Shown in pieces: positions 50,099 to 63,475 of a stretch of 64,000 nt of DNA; positions within the stretch are counted from its first letter, which is position 1, and each line of letters opens with the position of its first letter. The translations under genes and the position numbers were made by a program. Location of the stretch: the NCBI RefSeq assembly GCF_904426505.1, contig NZ_CAJGBN010000023.1, positions 372,001-436,000 on the forward strand, in the 5' to 3' direction. The notes below the pieces were generated by a model. That model did not search any database. It saw nothing but the letters and a program-made list of their open reading frames with translations, and was not told the origin of the DNA. The stretch is from Rubrivivax sp. A210. GTDB taxonomy: Bacteria; Pseudomonadota; Gammaproteobacteria; Burkholderiales; Burkholderiaceae_C.

Positions 50099-51189
50099 AA
50101 GTGCGCGCGGCGGCGTGGGCCGCTGCCGCGCTGCTCGCCCTGTCCGCCCGCGCGGCGGACGGCGCGGCGCCAGTGAGCTGGACGCTGGCGCTGTCGTCGC
50201 AATGGCACGCTGACGCCCTCACCCTGGCCAGGCTGGGCGACGAGGACGCCGGCCTGCTGCAGCCACGCCGCGGCCGCAACCTCGCCTACATCGACGACGA
50301 GGCGCGGCTGTCGCGGCGCCAGGGCGACTGGACCTGGTCGCTGCTGGCACGCAGCCACGCCACCCTGGTGGCCACTGACCAGGCGCTGGAGCTGGCCGGC
50401 CTGCTGGCGCGCGGCGAGCGCGCCAGCGCCGACCAGCACTGGCAGGCCGATGTGCGCCTGCGCGCGCTGGCCGGCGCCGGCATCGCGCTGGCGCACGACG
50501 GCGCCCTGGGCGGCGGCTGGCGCTGGCAGGGCGAGGCCCAGCTGCTGCGCCTGAGCCAGTGGCGCGAGCGCCGCATCCAGGGCACGGTCGACTTTGCCGC
50601 GGCGGCCTCGCAATACAGCTTCGACCTGCGCTCCGACGAGCTCGGCAACCGACTCGACTTTCCCTTCCGCGAGCCTTTCGCGCCTGCCGGCGCGGCCCTG
50701 CTGCTCGCGGCCGGCCTGGCCTGGGAAGGCACCGGCGCCTGGGCCGAGGCCGGCCTGCGCGACGGCGGCTGGCTCAGCTGGCGCGGCGTGCCGCAGCAGG
50801 CCCAGGTTCTGAACACCGACACCCGGGCCGTCGATGGCGACGGCTTCATCGTCTACCGGCCGCTGCTGCAGGGGCAGGATTCGCAGCAGGGGCGGCGCGA
50901 GCGCTGGCCCTGGCGTGGCCGGCTGGCCGGCGGTGCCCGCCTGGCCGACGGCCAGCGCCTGGGCCTGGCCCTCGATGCCGTGCCCGGCTTCGGCGTGCTG
51001 TCGGCGCTGCAGTGGCACAGGCCGGCGGCGGGCGCGGTGCCGGCGCTGGGCCTGCAATGGCGGTTGCACGAGCGCCGCCTGACCCTGAGCGCCGCCTGGG
51101 GTGGCCTCACGCTGAGCGCCGGTGCCGACCGGCTGGGTGCGGGCATGCGCTCGCGCGAACTGGCGCTGGGCTACCGCCTCGCTTTTTGA
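50095..51189 (+). CDS. Predicted outer-membrane beta-barrel protein, function unknown
   Basis: 364 residues. The start is a GTG overlapping the lipoprotein stop. A signal peptide (VRAAAWAAAALLALSARAA) is followed by alternating polar/hydrophobic strands separated by short turns (SWTLALSSQWHADALTL, WRWQGEAQLLRLSQW, RLTLSAAWGGLTLSAGADRL). The C terminus ends LALGYRLAF; a terminal Phe with aromatic and hydrophobic residues at alternating positions is the BAM recognition pattern for barrels. Rich in Trp, Arg and Gln. I cannot name the family. Strand count is uncertain, perhaps 12-16. Confidence 0.72.
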   Translation: MKVRAAAWAAAALLALSARAADGAAPVSWTLALSSQWHADALTLARLGDEDAGLLQPRRGRNLAYIDDEARLSRRQGDWTWSLLARSHATLVATDQALELAGLLARGERASADQHWQADVRLRALAGAGIALAHDGALGGGWRWQGEAQLLRLSQWRERRIQGTVDFAAAASQYSFDLRSDELGNRLDFPFREPFAPAGAALLLAAGLAWEGTGAWAEAGLRDGGWLSWRGVPQQAQVLNTDTRAVDGDGFIVYRPLLQGQDSQQGRRERWPWRGRLAGGARLADGQRLGLALDAVPGFGVLSALQWHRPAAGAVPALGLQWRLHERRLTLSAAWGGLTLSAGADRLGAGMRSRELALGYRLAF

Positions 51190-55340
<4,151 letters not shown>

Positions 55341-55347
55341 GGGCGCC

Positions 55348-55821
55348 CTACTCGACCATCACCCAGGGATCGAGCGTGATGTCCTTGCCGCCGGCAATCG
55401 GCACCACCTTGACGTTGTATTTGAAGCAGGCGCCGCGCGCCGGCTTGCCCACCTTCTCGCACTGGAACTCGGCGCCGTAGGCGCGCGGCTTGCAGTTCCT
55501 GAAGACCTCGGCCGGGTCGGGGTAGCTGGTGCATCCTATGGCGGCGGGGCGCTGGGCGTCCTTGGCGACGGGCATGAAGACGATGCCGTCGTCGGGGAAA
55601 ACATAGCCGGCGGGCTCGCTGCCGAAGACCCAGCGCACGGCGCCGTTGGCGGCGAAGACGATGGCCGGGTCGTCGGGCACCTTGATCACGCCGTCGAAGA
55701 CGTTGACGCCGATGGTGCGCGTGCTGACCGACGGCCGCGGCGGCGTCTTTTCCAGGTGCAGCGCGCAGCCACCCAGGGCCAGCACCACCGTGCTTAGCAT
55801 CAGCAGCGTAGCTTTCCTCAT
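55348..55821 (-). CDS. Small predicted lipoprotein
   Basis: 157 residues with a lipoprotein signal (KATLLMLSTVVLALGGC; lipobox LGGC at about residues 16-19). The mature part is beta-like and includes PDDPAIVFAANGAVRWVFGS, three further Cys residues, two of them in FQCEKVGKPARGACFKY, and a C terminus DPWVMVE. No family is recognised. It is convergent with the cyclase-like gene, 7 bp apart, and downstream of rlmJ on the opposite orientation axis. Confidence 0.75.
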   Translation of the reverse strand: MRKATLLMLSTVVLALGGCALHLEKTPPRPSVSTRTIGVNVFDGVIKVPDDPAIVFAANGAVRWVFGSEPAGYVFPDDGIVFMPVAKDAQRPAAIGCTSYPDPAEVFRNCKPRAYGAEFQCEKVGKPARGACFKYNVKVVPIAGGKDITLDPWVMVE

Positions 55822-55928
55822 CGCATTCTCCCGTTCCTTGGTTGCTTGGCCGGGTTCGGCCGGTCGCCGATCATGGCGCGCGGCCCCGCCGCTGTGAACC
55901 CCCGCCGTCGCGACGACCCGCCCGCGCC

Positions 55929-56786
55929 TCAGGCCGAGGCCGAGCGCTCGAGCGCACTCTTGGCGCCGTCGTACTGGGCCAGCGTGCGCGCCAGGAAGGG
56001 CAGCACCGGCTGCAGCTCGCCATGCAGGGTGTGGGGCGGATTGGCGACGAAGACGCTGCTGCCCATCATGCCGAAGCCCCGCTCATCGGGCTGGGCCACG
56101 GTCAGGCGCGCCAGCAGCCAGCCCTTCTTGCCGCCGCTGTCGGCGGCGGCCTTCAGGCGCGGCGGCAGCTGCGTGGCCTCGATCAGCGCCACCTGCGGCA
56201 GCCAGACGATGACCACCGCCTCGGGGAAGCGCTCGAGCGCCTCGCGCACGGCGGCCAGGGTGCGCGCGTAGTCGGTCTTGATCTCGTAGGGCGGGTCGAT
56301 CAGCACCACGCCGCGGCGTGTGGGCGGCGGCAGGTGCGACTTGAGCGCGCCGAAGCCGTCGCTCATCTTCACCTCGACGCCCGGCGTCTCGCCCAGGTAG
56401 CTGGCCAGGATCTTGTAGTCGGTGGGGTGGATCTCGTGCAGGCGCAGCTGGTCCTGCGGTCGCATCAGCGTCTGGGCGATGGCCGGCGAGCCGGGATACT
56501 GGATCAGGCCCTTGCCGCCGTTGAAGCCGCGCACCAGGGCCACCAGCTCGGCCAGCGGTGGCGGCAGGTCGGCGTGGTCCCACAGCCGGCCTATGCCCTG
56601 CTCGAACTCGCCGCGCTTCTTGGCATAGTCGCCCTGCAGCGAATAGCCGCCGGCGCCGGCATGGGTGTCGACGCAGCGCCAGCCCTTGTCCTTGAGGTTC
56701 ATGTGTTGCAGCACGAGCATCAGCACGAGGTGCTTGAGCACGTCGGCATGGTTGCCGGCGTGGAAGGCGTGGCGGTAGGCGAGCAT
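55929..56786 (-). CDS. rlmJ: 23S rRNA (adenine2030-N6)-methyltransferase RlmJ
   Basis: 285-residue SAM-dependent methyltransferase. The diagnostic N terminus MLAYRHAFHAGNHADVLKHLVLMLVL is present (start ATG at 56786), then the SAM region VDTHAGAGGYSLQG and the catalytic motif LIDPPYEIKTDY. MGSSVFVANPPHTL lies near the C terminus. The match to E. coli RlmJ/YhiR extends over the whole length. It is divergent from the AbrB-family gene. Confidence 0.95.
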   Translation of the reverse strand: MLAYRHAFHAGNHADVLKHLVLMLVLQHMNLKDKGWRCVDTHAGAGGYSLQGDYAKKRGEFEQGIGRLWDHADLPPPLAELVALVRGFNGGKGLIQYPGSPAIAQTLMRPQDQLRLHEIHPTDYKILASYLGETPGVEVKMSDGFGALKSHLPPPTRRGVVLIDPPYEIKTDYARTLAAVREALERFPEAVVIVWLPQVALIEATQLPPRLKAAADSGGKKGWLLARLTVAQPDERGFGMMGSSVFVANPPHTLHGELQPVLPFLARTLAQYDGAKSALERSASA

Positions 56787-56829
56787 GGCGCGACTGTGCC
56801 ACGTCGGCGGCTGCGCTAACCTCCGCCGC

Positions 56830-57885
56830 ATGCCGCCATCGCCCGACATCTTGGCGCGCGCCGGTCTGACCGTTGCGCTGGCCCTGGCCGCCGCGCTGGG
56901 CGCCGAGCGGGCGCACCTGCCACTGCCCTGGATGATCGGGCCGCTGCTGGCCACCGCCACCTGCTGCGTCGCCGGCGTGCGCCTGGTGGGCTCGACGCGG
57001 CTGCGCAATGCCGGCCTGGTGGCCATCGGCATCGCGCTGGGCCTGTACTTCACGCCCGCGGTGCTGGGCCTGGTGCTGCAGCTGGCGCCGGCCCTGGCCC
57101 TGGGCGTGGCCTGGGCGCTGTTGCTGGGCTACGGCTTCTACCGCTTTCTGCTGCACACCAACGGCGGCGACAAGGCCACGGCCTATTTCGCGGCGGCCAT
57201 TGGCGGCGCGTCAGAGATGGCACTGCTGGCCGAGCGCCACGGCGGCCGCGTCGATCGCGTCGCGGCGGCGCATTCGCTGCGCGTGCTGATGGTGGTGGTG
57301 CTCATCCCTTTCGGCACCCAGTGGGCCGGCGTACATGGCGTCGATACCAGCGTGCCGGCTGTACACGAGCTGCGCCCTGTCGGGCTCGTGCTGTTGCTGG
57401 CCGCCGCGGCGGGCGGCGTGGCCTTGCTGCACCGGCTGGGCGCGCCCAACCCCTGGGTGCTGGGTTCGCTGCTGGTGACATCGGCACTGACCGGCGCCGG
57501 CGTCGAGCTTTCGGCGTTGCCGCGCGAGGCCAGCAATGCCGGCCAGCTCTTCATCGGCATCGCGCTGGGCACGCGCTTCACGCCGCAATCGGTGCGCGCG
57601 GCGCCGCGCTGGCTGGCCAGCGTGGTGGCAGGCACGCTGGCGATGATCGCGCTGACGCTGGGTTTCGCGTGGTTACTGGCGCATGCCACTGCGCTGCACC
57701 CGGCCACCGTCTTCCTGGCCACGGCGCCGGGCGGCATTGCCGAGATGTGCATCACCGCCAAGGTGCTGCAGCTGGGCGTGCCGGTGGTCACCGCCTTTCA
57801 GGTGCTGCGCTATGCCGCGGTGCTGACGCTCACCGCGCCGCTGTACCGGCGGGAGCTCGGGCGCGGAACAGCTCGCGCAGATTGA
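56830..57885 (+). CDS. AbrB-family (PF05145) membrane protein
   Basis: 351-residue protein, hydrophobic throughout, with 9-10 spans. It has the tandem AbrB-duplication pattern: LPWMIGPLLATA with GLVAIGIALGLYFTPAVL in the first half, and NPWVLGSLLVTSAL with AGQLFIGIALGTRFTP in the second. FLATAPGGIAEMCITAKVL is also typical. Members have been called ammonia-monooxygenase-like or AbrB, but this is not the Bacillus AbrB regulator and it has no oxygenase. Transport role likely, substrate unknown. Its last 56 bp overlap the convergent MOSC gene. Confidence 0.88.
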   Translation: MPPSPDILARAGLTVALALAAALGAERAHLPLPWMIGPLLATATCCVAGVRLVGSTRLRNAGLVAIGIALGLYFTPAVLGLVLQLAPALALGVAWALLLGYGFYRFLLHTNGGDKATAYFAAAIGGASEMALLAERHGGRVDRVAAAHSLRVLMVVVLIPFGTQWAGVHGVDTSVPAVHELRPVGLVLLLAAAAGGVALLHRLGAPNPWVLGSLLVTSALTGAGVELSALPREASNAGQLFIGIALGTRFTPQSVRAAPRWLASVVAGTLAMIALTLGFAWLLAHATALHPATVFLATAPGGIAEMCITAKVLQLGVPVVTAFQVLRYAAVLTLTAPLYRRELGRGTARAD

Positions 57886-58411
57886 CCTCTCGCGGCCCGG
57901 GCTCGAGCCTGATCGCGTCGCCCGCGCTCAGCGTGCCCGGCTCCAGCACGGCCAGATAGGCGCCGCTGAAGCCCGACTGCGCCATCAGCTTCACGGCCTG
58001 GGCAAAGCCCATCGCGGCGGCGAACTTGTTGCACGGCAGGCGCGGTTCGCTCACCGCCAGCACGCAGCCGGGCAGCACCAGGCGGTCGCCGATCCACAAG
58101 TCCTGCTCCAGCAGGCCCTGCAGAAGCAGGTTCTCGCCCAGCAGGCCGGGTGGCGGCGGCGCGTCCCAGGCGGCGGCGCCGGCCTGGGCACGCACCGTCT
58201 GCCAGAACGGCAGGTGCTCGCTCGGGTAGGCATAGACCGCCTTGGCCAGGCCGCCATGCACCGTGAGATCGGCCTGCTCGTCGCCGGCCAGGCCCAGCGG
58301 GTACACCGCCACCGGGCCGGCAACCGGGCTCTTGGCGATGGCGGTGAGCACGGCGTGGCCGGCCATCAGGCGGCTGCGCGCGGCGCCGATGCAGACTTGC
58401 AGAATCTTCAT
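57830..58411 (-). CDS. MOSC-domain protein (YiiM type)
   Basis: 193 residues. The MOSC signature is DLTVHGGLAKAVYAYPSEH with GLLGENLLLQGL, and the conserved Cys lies in SEPRLPCNKFA. YiiM-type MOSC proteins reduce N-hydroxylated bases with a molybdenum cofactor. ATG at 58411 gives MKILQVCIG. The C-terminal 18 codons run antisense into the end of the AbrB-family gene. Usual for the family, nothing accessory is seen. Confidence 0.88.
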   Translation of the reverse strand: MKILQVCIGAARSRLMAGHAVLTAIAKSPVAGPVAVYPLGLAGDEQADLTVHGGLAKAVYAYPSEHLPFWQTVRAQAGAAAWDAPPPPGLLGENLLLQGLLEQDLWIGDRLVLPGCVLAVSEPRLPCNKFAAAMGFAQAVKLMAQSGFSGAYLAVLEPGTLSAGDAIRLEPGPREVNLRELFRARAPAGTAAR

Positions 58412-58686
58412 TCCATCCTCGCTTTTCCGGCCGCAGCTTAGGCGCAGCTCCCACCCTGCGCCATCCTGACGGCCCGGGAAGTGCCCGGCATCGGGCCATG
58501 CCGAATCTGCATAACCCAGGTCGTGGCGGTGGTTACGGCGTGATTACATTGCCGCGACAATGATGACCCCCCGCGCGCCCGGGCGCGCGGCGTGGTGGGT
58601 TTCGGCGAGCCTCGGGCCGTTCTTGCACGGCAGGCGGGCCTCGCCCAATCCCGTCTTCTCACCTTGCCCATGATCGGAGTCCCTGC

Positions 58687-60555
58687 ATGAACCGCCCCAG
58701 CCAGGAAGGCGCACGCCTGAACGTGCCTGCCCATGTCAAGCACGCCCGCCTCATCGCCTGGGTGGCCGAGGTCGCTGCCCTCACCGAGGCCGCCGACGTG
58801 GTGTGGTGCGACGGCAGCGAGGCCGAGTACAAGCGCCTGTGCGACCAGCTTGTCGCCGCCGGCACGCTGATGAAGCTCAACCCCGAGCTGCGCCCCAACA
58901 GCTACCTGGCGCGCAGCGACGCCGGCGACGTGGCGCGGGTCGAAGACCGCACCTACATCTGCAGCGCCAAGAAGGAAGACGCCGGCCCCACCAACAACTG
59001 GATGGCGCCGGCCGAGATGCGCCAGCTGCTGCAGACCAGTGACAAGGCCTTGTTCAAGGGCGCCATGAAGGGCCGCACGATGTACGTCGTGCCCTTCTCG
59101 ATGGGCCCGCTGGGCAGCCACATTGCCCACATCGGTGTCGAGCTGACCGACAGCGCCTACGTCGCGGTGAGCATGCGCACGATGACGCGCATGGGCCGCG
59201 GCGCGCTGGACGTGCTGGGCGAGAACGGCGACTTCGTGCCCTGCGTACACACCGTGGGCGCGCCGCTTGCCGCCGGGGCGAAAGACGTCGCCTGGCCCTG
59301 CAACGCCACCAAGTACATCGTCCACTACCCCGAGACGCGCGAGATCTGGAGCTACGGCTCGGGCTATGGCGGCAATGCGCTGCTGGGCAAGAAGTGCTTC
59401 GCGCTGCGCATTGCCAGCACCATGGGCCGCGACCAGGGCTGGCTGGCCGAGCACATGCTGATCCTGGGCGTGACCAACCCGCAGGGCAAGAAGTACCACG
59501 TCGCCGCCGCCTTCCCCAGCGCCTGCGGCAAGACCAACTTCAGCATGCTGGTGCCGCCCGAGGGCTACACCGGCTGGAAGGTCACGACCATCGGCGACGA
59601 CATCGCCTGGATCAAGCCCAATGCCGACGGCCGCCTCTGCGCCATCAACCCCGAGGCCGGCTATTTCGGGGTTGCGCCGGGCACCAACTACCACACCAAT
59701 CCGAACTGCATGGATTCGGTCAAGCGCGACGCCATCTTCACCAATGTCGCGCTCACCGACGACGGCGACGTCTGGTGGGAAGGCATGACCGACACCCCGC
59801 CGGCGCACCTGATCGACTGGCAGGGCCGCGACTGGACGCCGGCCATCGCCAAGGAAACCGGCGCCAAGGCGGCGCACCCGAACTCGCGCTTCACCGTGGC
59901 CGCCACCAACAACCCGGTGCTCGACCCCGAGTGGGACAACCCGGCGGGCGTGGCCATCGATGCCTTCATCTTCGGTGGCCGCCGCAGCACCACCGTGCCG
60001 CTGGTGACCGAGGCGCGCAACTGGGCCGAGGGCGTCTACATGGCCGCCACCATGGGCAGCGAGACCACCGCCGCCGCCGCCGGCCAGCAGGGCGTGGTGC
60101 GCCGCGATCCCTTCGCCATGCTGCCCTTCATGGGCTACAACATGGCCGACTACTTCCAGCACTGGCTCAATGTCGGCGAGCGCCTGGCCGCCAGCGGCGG
60201 CCGCCAGCCGCGCATCTACTGCGTCAACTGGTTCCGCAAGGGCGCCGACGGCAAGTTCGTCTGGCCCGGCTATGGCGAGAACATGCGTGCGCTCGAATGG
60301 ATGCTGGGCCGCATCGAAGGCAGTGCCGGCGGCGCCGAAAACGTCTTCGGCACCAGCCCGCGCTATGAAGACCTGCGCTGGGACGGCCTGGCGTTCACGC
60401 GCGAGCAGTTCGCCACCGTCATCGGCATCGACAAGGCCGCCTGGCAACAGGAACTGGGCCTGCACGCCGAGCTGTTCAAGCAGCTCGAATACCACCTGCC
60501 GGCCGCCCTGCCTGACACGCGCGCCCGCATCGAAAAGAGCCTGGCTGCGGCCTGA
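58687..60555 (+). CDS. pckG: Phosphoenolpyruvate carboxykinase (GTP)
   Basis: Converts oxaloacetate and GTP to PEP, CO2 and GDP at the start of gluconeogenesis. 622 residues, typical for the GTP-dependent class. Landmarks are [39 protein letters not shown], the P-loop with active Cys in [13 protein letters not shown], the metal loop [22 protein letters not shown] and [20 protein letters not shown]. The 275-bp upstream gap has no gene and no promoter that I can place confidently. Confidence 0.97.
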   Translation: MNRPSQEGARLNVPAHVKHARLIAWVAEVAALTEAADVVWCDGSEAEYKRLCDQLVAAGTLMKLNPELRPNSYLARSDAGDVARVEDRTYICSAKKEDAGPTNNWMAPAEMRQLLQTSDKALFKGAMKGRTMYVVPFSMGPLGSHIAHIGVELTDSAYVAVSMRTMTRMGRGALDVLGENGDFVPCVHTVGAPLAAGAKDVAWPCNATKYIVHYPETREIWSYGSGYGGNALLGKKCFALRIASTMGRDQGWLAEHMLILGVTNPQGKKYHVAAAFPSACGKTNFSMLVPPEGYTGWKVTTIGDDIAWIKPNADGRLCAINPEAGYFGVAPGTNYHTNPNCMDSVKRDAIFTNVALTDDGDVWWEGMTDTPPAHLIDWQGRDWTPAIAKETGAKAAHPNSRFTVAATNNPVLDPEWDNPAGVAIDAFIFGGRRSTTVPLVTEARNWAEGVYMAATMGSETTAAAAGQQGVVRRDPFAMLPFMGYNMADYFQHWLNVGERLAASGGRQPRIYCVNWFRKGADGKFVWPGYGENMRALEWMLGRIEGSAGGAENVFGTSPRYEDLRWDGLAFTREQFATVIGIDKAAWQQELGLHAELFKQLEYHLPAALPDTRARIEKSLAAA

Positions 60556-60565
60556 GGCAGGCGGT

Positions 60566-61735
60566 TCAGCAGCTCGTCAGCGCCGGCGACTCGTCGTTGG
60601 CGGCGTTGGCACCGCTGCGCCTGAACAACACCAGGTCGTGCGACGTGAGCCGCAGGCCGATGCGGCTGCCCACCGCGTACTCGTGGTCGGACGGCGCCAG
60701 CGCCAGCACCGTGGCGCCGCTGTCCAGCGCCAGCGTGTACAGGGTCTCGGCGCCGCGGAAGGCACGCGACAGCAATCGCCCCTGCACCGGGGCGTCGTCG
60801 TCCAGCGTCAGGTCTTGCGGGCGCACCAGCAGGTCGACCGCGGCGCTGCCGCCCAGCGCGTCGCCGCAGTCGGCGCAGTGCAGCGGCCAGGCGCTGCGCA
60901 CCAGGCCCAGCTCCAGCCGCGCCGCGTGGCCGTCGACCATCTGGCCCGGCAGCAGCACGCCCTCGCCGATGAAGCCGGCCACGAAGCGGTTGGCCGGCCG
61001 GTGGTAGAGCTGCAGCGCCGTGCCCCACTGCTGCAGCTTGCCGCTCTTCAGGATGCCGATCTCGTCGGCGATGGCAAAGGCCTCGTGCTGATCGTGCGTG
61101 ACCAGCAGCGCCGTCGTGCCCTGGGCCTTGAGCAGGGCGCGCAGCTCGGTGCCCAGGCGCTCGCGCAGGTCGGCGTCGAGGCTGGAAAAGGGCTCGTCCA
61201 GCAGCAGCAGGCGCGGCGCAGGTGCCAGCGCGCGGGCCAGCGCCACGCGCTGCTGCTGGCCGCCCGAAAGCTCGTGCGGATGGCGCTGCGCCATCGCGCC
61301 CAGACCCACGGTGTCCAGCATCTGGGCCACGCGCTCGGCGGCGCCGGCACGCCCGCGCAGGCCGAAGCCGACGTTGGCGGCCACCGTGAGGTGGGGAAAC
61401 AACGCCAGATCCTGGAACACCATGCCGACGCGGCGGTGCTCGGGCGCCACCAGCAGGCCGGGGCTGGCGACGCGCTCGCCATCGAGGCGGATCTCGCCGG
61501 CCTGCACCGGCTCGAAGCCGGCCACCGCGCGCAGCACCGTGGTCTTGCCGCAACCCGAGGGGCCGAGCAGACAGCCTATGCTGCCGCGCGCCAGCGTCAG
61601 CGACAGGTTCTGCACAACCGCCTTGCGGCCATAGCCGGCCTCCAGGCGCTCGATGGCCAGCCAGGGGGCCGGGCGGTCGGCGGGGATGGCGGTTTTGGTG
61701 GCGGCCAGTTCGGGAGGGGCGTCGGCGAGGTTCAC
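60566..61735 (-). CDS. fbpC: Ferric-iron ABC transporter ATP-binding protein
   Basis: 389 residues. Walker [14 protein letters not shown] loop in [12 protein letters not shown], signature [15 protein letters not shown], Walker [13 protein letters not shown] and switch His in [12 protein letters not shown] define an importer ATPase; the C-terminal third is a TOBE-like domain. I chose the GTG at 61735 ([10 protein letters not shown]), which leaves the Fur box just upstream; a GTG at 61762 is in frame but would place the Fur box inside the gene. No strong ribosome site fits either start. Divergent from fbpB and convergent with pckG. Iron specificity is inferred from the Fur box and neighbours. 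Confidence 0.88.
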   Translation of the reverse strand: MNLADAPPELAATKTAIPADRPAPWLAIERLEAGYGRKAVVQNLSLTLARGSIGCLLGPSGCGKTTVLRAVAGFEPVQAGEIRLDGERVASPGLLVAPEHRRVGMVFQDLALFPHLTVAANVGFGLRGRAGAAERVAQMLDTVGLGAMAQRHPHELSGGQQQRVALARALAPAPRLLLLDEPFSSLDADLRERLGTELRALLKAQGTTALLVTHDQHEAFAIADEIGILKSGKLQQWGTALQLYHRPANRFVAGFIGEGVLLPGQMVDGHAARLELGLVRSAWPLHCADCGDALGGSAAVDLLVRPQDLTLDDDAPVQGRLLSRAFRGAETLYTLALDSGATVLALAPSDHEYAVGSRIGLRLTSHDLVLFRRSGANAANDESPALTSC

Positions 61736-61737
61736 AT

Positions 61738-61756
61738 TGCGATGATAATCATTCGC
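61738..61756. promoter_or_regulatory. Fur box controlling the divergent iron-transport genes
   Basis: The 19 bases match the classic Fur box (GATAATGATAATCATTATC) at 13 positions, with a perfect ATGATAATCATT core. GATAAT at 61744-61749 could be the -10 of the rightward fbpB promoter, so iron-loaded Fur would block it. The site lies between the divergent starts of fbpC and fbpB and would repress both. Confidence 0.75.
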
Positions 61757-61791
61757 ATCCACCTTTGGGCTTGTTCCTGATCAAAGAAGCC

Positions 61792-63471
61792 ATGAGCCTC
61801 CAACCCGCGCCCGTCGCCACGCCTCCGCTGGCCCTCCCCACCAGCGGCGGGCCGCTGAGCCTGGGCCTGGCCGGCGTGGCGATTGCGGTGGCCCTGCTGC
61901 TGGCGGCGCCCATGTTGTCGGTGCTGGCCACGGCCCTCGACGCCGGCAGCGGCGGCACCTGGACGCACCTGGCCGGCACGGTGCTGCCCGACTATGTGTA
62001 CAACACGCTGTGGCTGTGTACGGGGGTGGCGCTGGGCGTCTTCGGCCTTGGCGTCGGCTCGGCCTGGCTGGTGACGCGCTATGAGTTTGCCGGCCGCCGC
62101 GTCTTCGAATGGGCCCTGGTGCTGCCGCTGGCGATGCCGGCCTATGTGATGGCCTATGTCTACACCGACCTGCTGCAGTTCACCGGCCCGCTGCAGACGG
62201 GGCTGCGCGCGGCCTTCGGCTGGGGCCGCGCCGACTACTGGTTTCCCGAGGTGCGCTCGCTGGGTGGTGCGGTGGCCATGCTGTCGCTGGCGCTCTACCC
62301 CTACGTCTACATGCTGGCGCGCACCGCCTTCATCGAGCGCGCCGGTGGCATGGTCGAGGTCGGGCGCTCGCTGGGCTTGTCGCCGGCTGCCGCCTTCTGG
62401 CGCCTGAGCCTGCCGCTGGCGCGACCGGCCATCGCCGGCGGCGTGGCGCTGGCGCTGATGGAGACGCTGGCCGATTTCGGCACCGTCGCCTACTTCGCCC
62501 TGCCCACCTTCACCACCGGCATCTACCGCGCCTGGTTCTCGTTGGGGGACCGCGCCGCGGCCGCCCAGCTGGCGCTGACGCTGCTGGCCTTTGTCGTTGC
62601 CGTGCTGGCGCTGGAGCGCGCTTCGCGCGGCCATGCGCGCTTCCATGACACCGGCGCGCGACGCCAGCCGGCGCCCCGCCTGCCCTTGTCCACGGGCCGT
62701 GGCCTGCTGGCGGCCCTGGGCTGCGCGCTGCCGCTGGCGGGCGGCTTTGCGCTGCCGGGTGCGCTGCTGCTGCGCCTCACCCTCACGGGCGGCGACGAGC
62801 AGTTCGGCCCCCGCTTCGCCACGCTGGCCTGGCACAGCGTCACGCTGGCCGGCCTGGCGGCCGGCTGCGCCGTGCTGCTGGCCCTGCTGCTGGCCTATGC
62901 GGCACGCACCCACCGCGGCGCCAGCACGCGGCTGGCCCACCGCGTCGGCTCTCTCGGCTATGCCCTGCCCGGCACGGTGATCGCTGTCGGCGTGCTGATC
63001 CCGGTGACGCGGCTGGACCACGCGCTGGCCGCCGCCGTGTACGCGGCCTTCGGCTGGAACCCGGGGCTCATCGTCACCGGCAGCATCGCCGCGCTGGTCT
63101 ACGCCTGTGTCGTGCGCTACCTGGCGGCGGCGCTGCAGTCGGTGGACGCCGGCCTGGCGCGCATCACGCCGGTGATGGATGACGCCGCGCGCAGCCTCGG
63201 CCACAGCCCGGCCGAGGCACTGTGGCGGGTGCATCTGCCGCTCTTGCGCGGAAGCCTGCTGACGGCCGCGCTGCTGGTCTTCATCGACGTGATGAAGGAG
63301 CTGCCGGCGACCTTGGTGATGCGGCCTTTCAACTTCGACACGCTGGCGACCCAGGCCTACACCCTGGCCAGCGACGAGCGCCTGGCCGAGGCCTCTACAG
63401 CCGCGCTGGCCATCGTCGCGGTGGGGCTGGCGCCGGTCATCGTGCTGTGCCGGCGCATCGCGCGCAAGTAG
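61792..63471 (+). CDS. fbpB: Ferric-iron ABC transporter, fused permease
   Basis: 559-residue inner-membrane protein with about 12 spans and two permease domains. The first EAA-like loop is VEVGRSLGLSPAAAFWRLSLPLARP, the second DDAARSLGHSPAEALWRVHLPL; ending in LAIVAVGLAPVIVLCRRIAR. The ATG at 61792 follows AAAGAAG; codons upstream in frame are non-coding. Fused permeases of this type accompany Fe(3+)-binding proteins, and the convergent fbpA-like gene supports that. Confidence 0.92.
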   Translation: MSLQPAPVATPPLALPTSGGPLSLGLAGVAIAVALLLAAPMLSVLATALDAGSGGTWTHLAGTVLPDYVYNTLWLCTGVALGVFGLGVGSAWLVTRYEFAGRRVFEWALVLPLAMPAYVMAYVYTDLLQFTGPLQTGLRAAFGWGRADYWFPEVRSLGGAVAMLSLALYPYVYMLARTAFIERAGGMVEVGRSLGLSPAAAFWRLSLPLARPAIAGGVALALMETLADFGTVAYFALPTFTTGIYRAWFSLGDRAAAAQLALTLLAFVVAVLALERASRGHARFHDTGARRQPAPRLPLSTGRGLLAALGCALPLAGGFALPGALLLRLTLTGGDEQFGPRFATLAWHSVTLAGLAAGCAVLLALLLAYAARTHRGASTRLAHRVGSLGYALPGTVIAVGVLIPVTRLDHALAAAVYAAFGWNPGLIVTGSIAALVYACVVRYLAAALQSVDAGLARITPVMDDAARSLGHSPAEALWRVHLPLLRGSLLTAALLVFIDVMKELPATLVMRPFNFDTLATQAYTLASDERLAEASTAALAIVAVGLAPVIVLCRRIARK

Positions 63472-63475
63472 CGGC

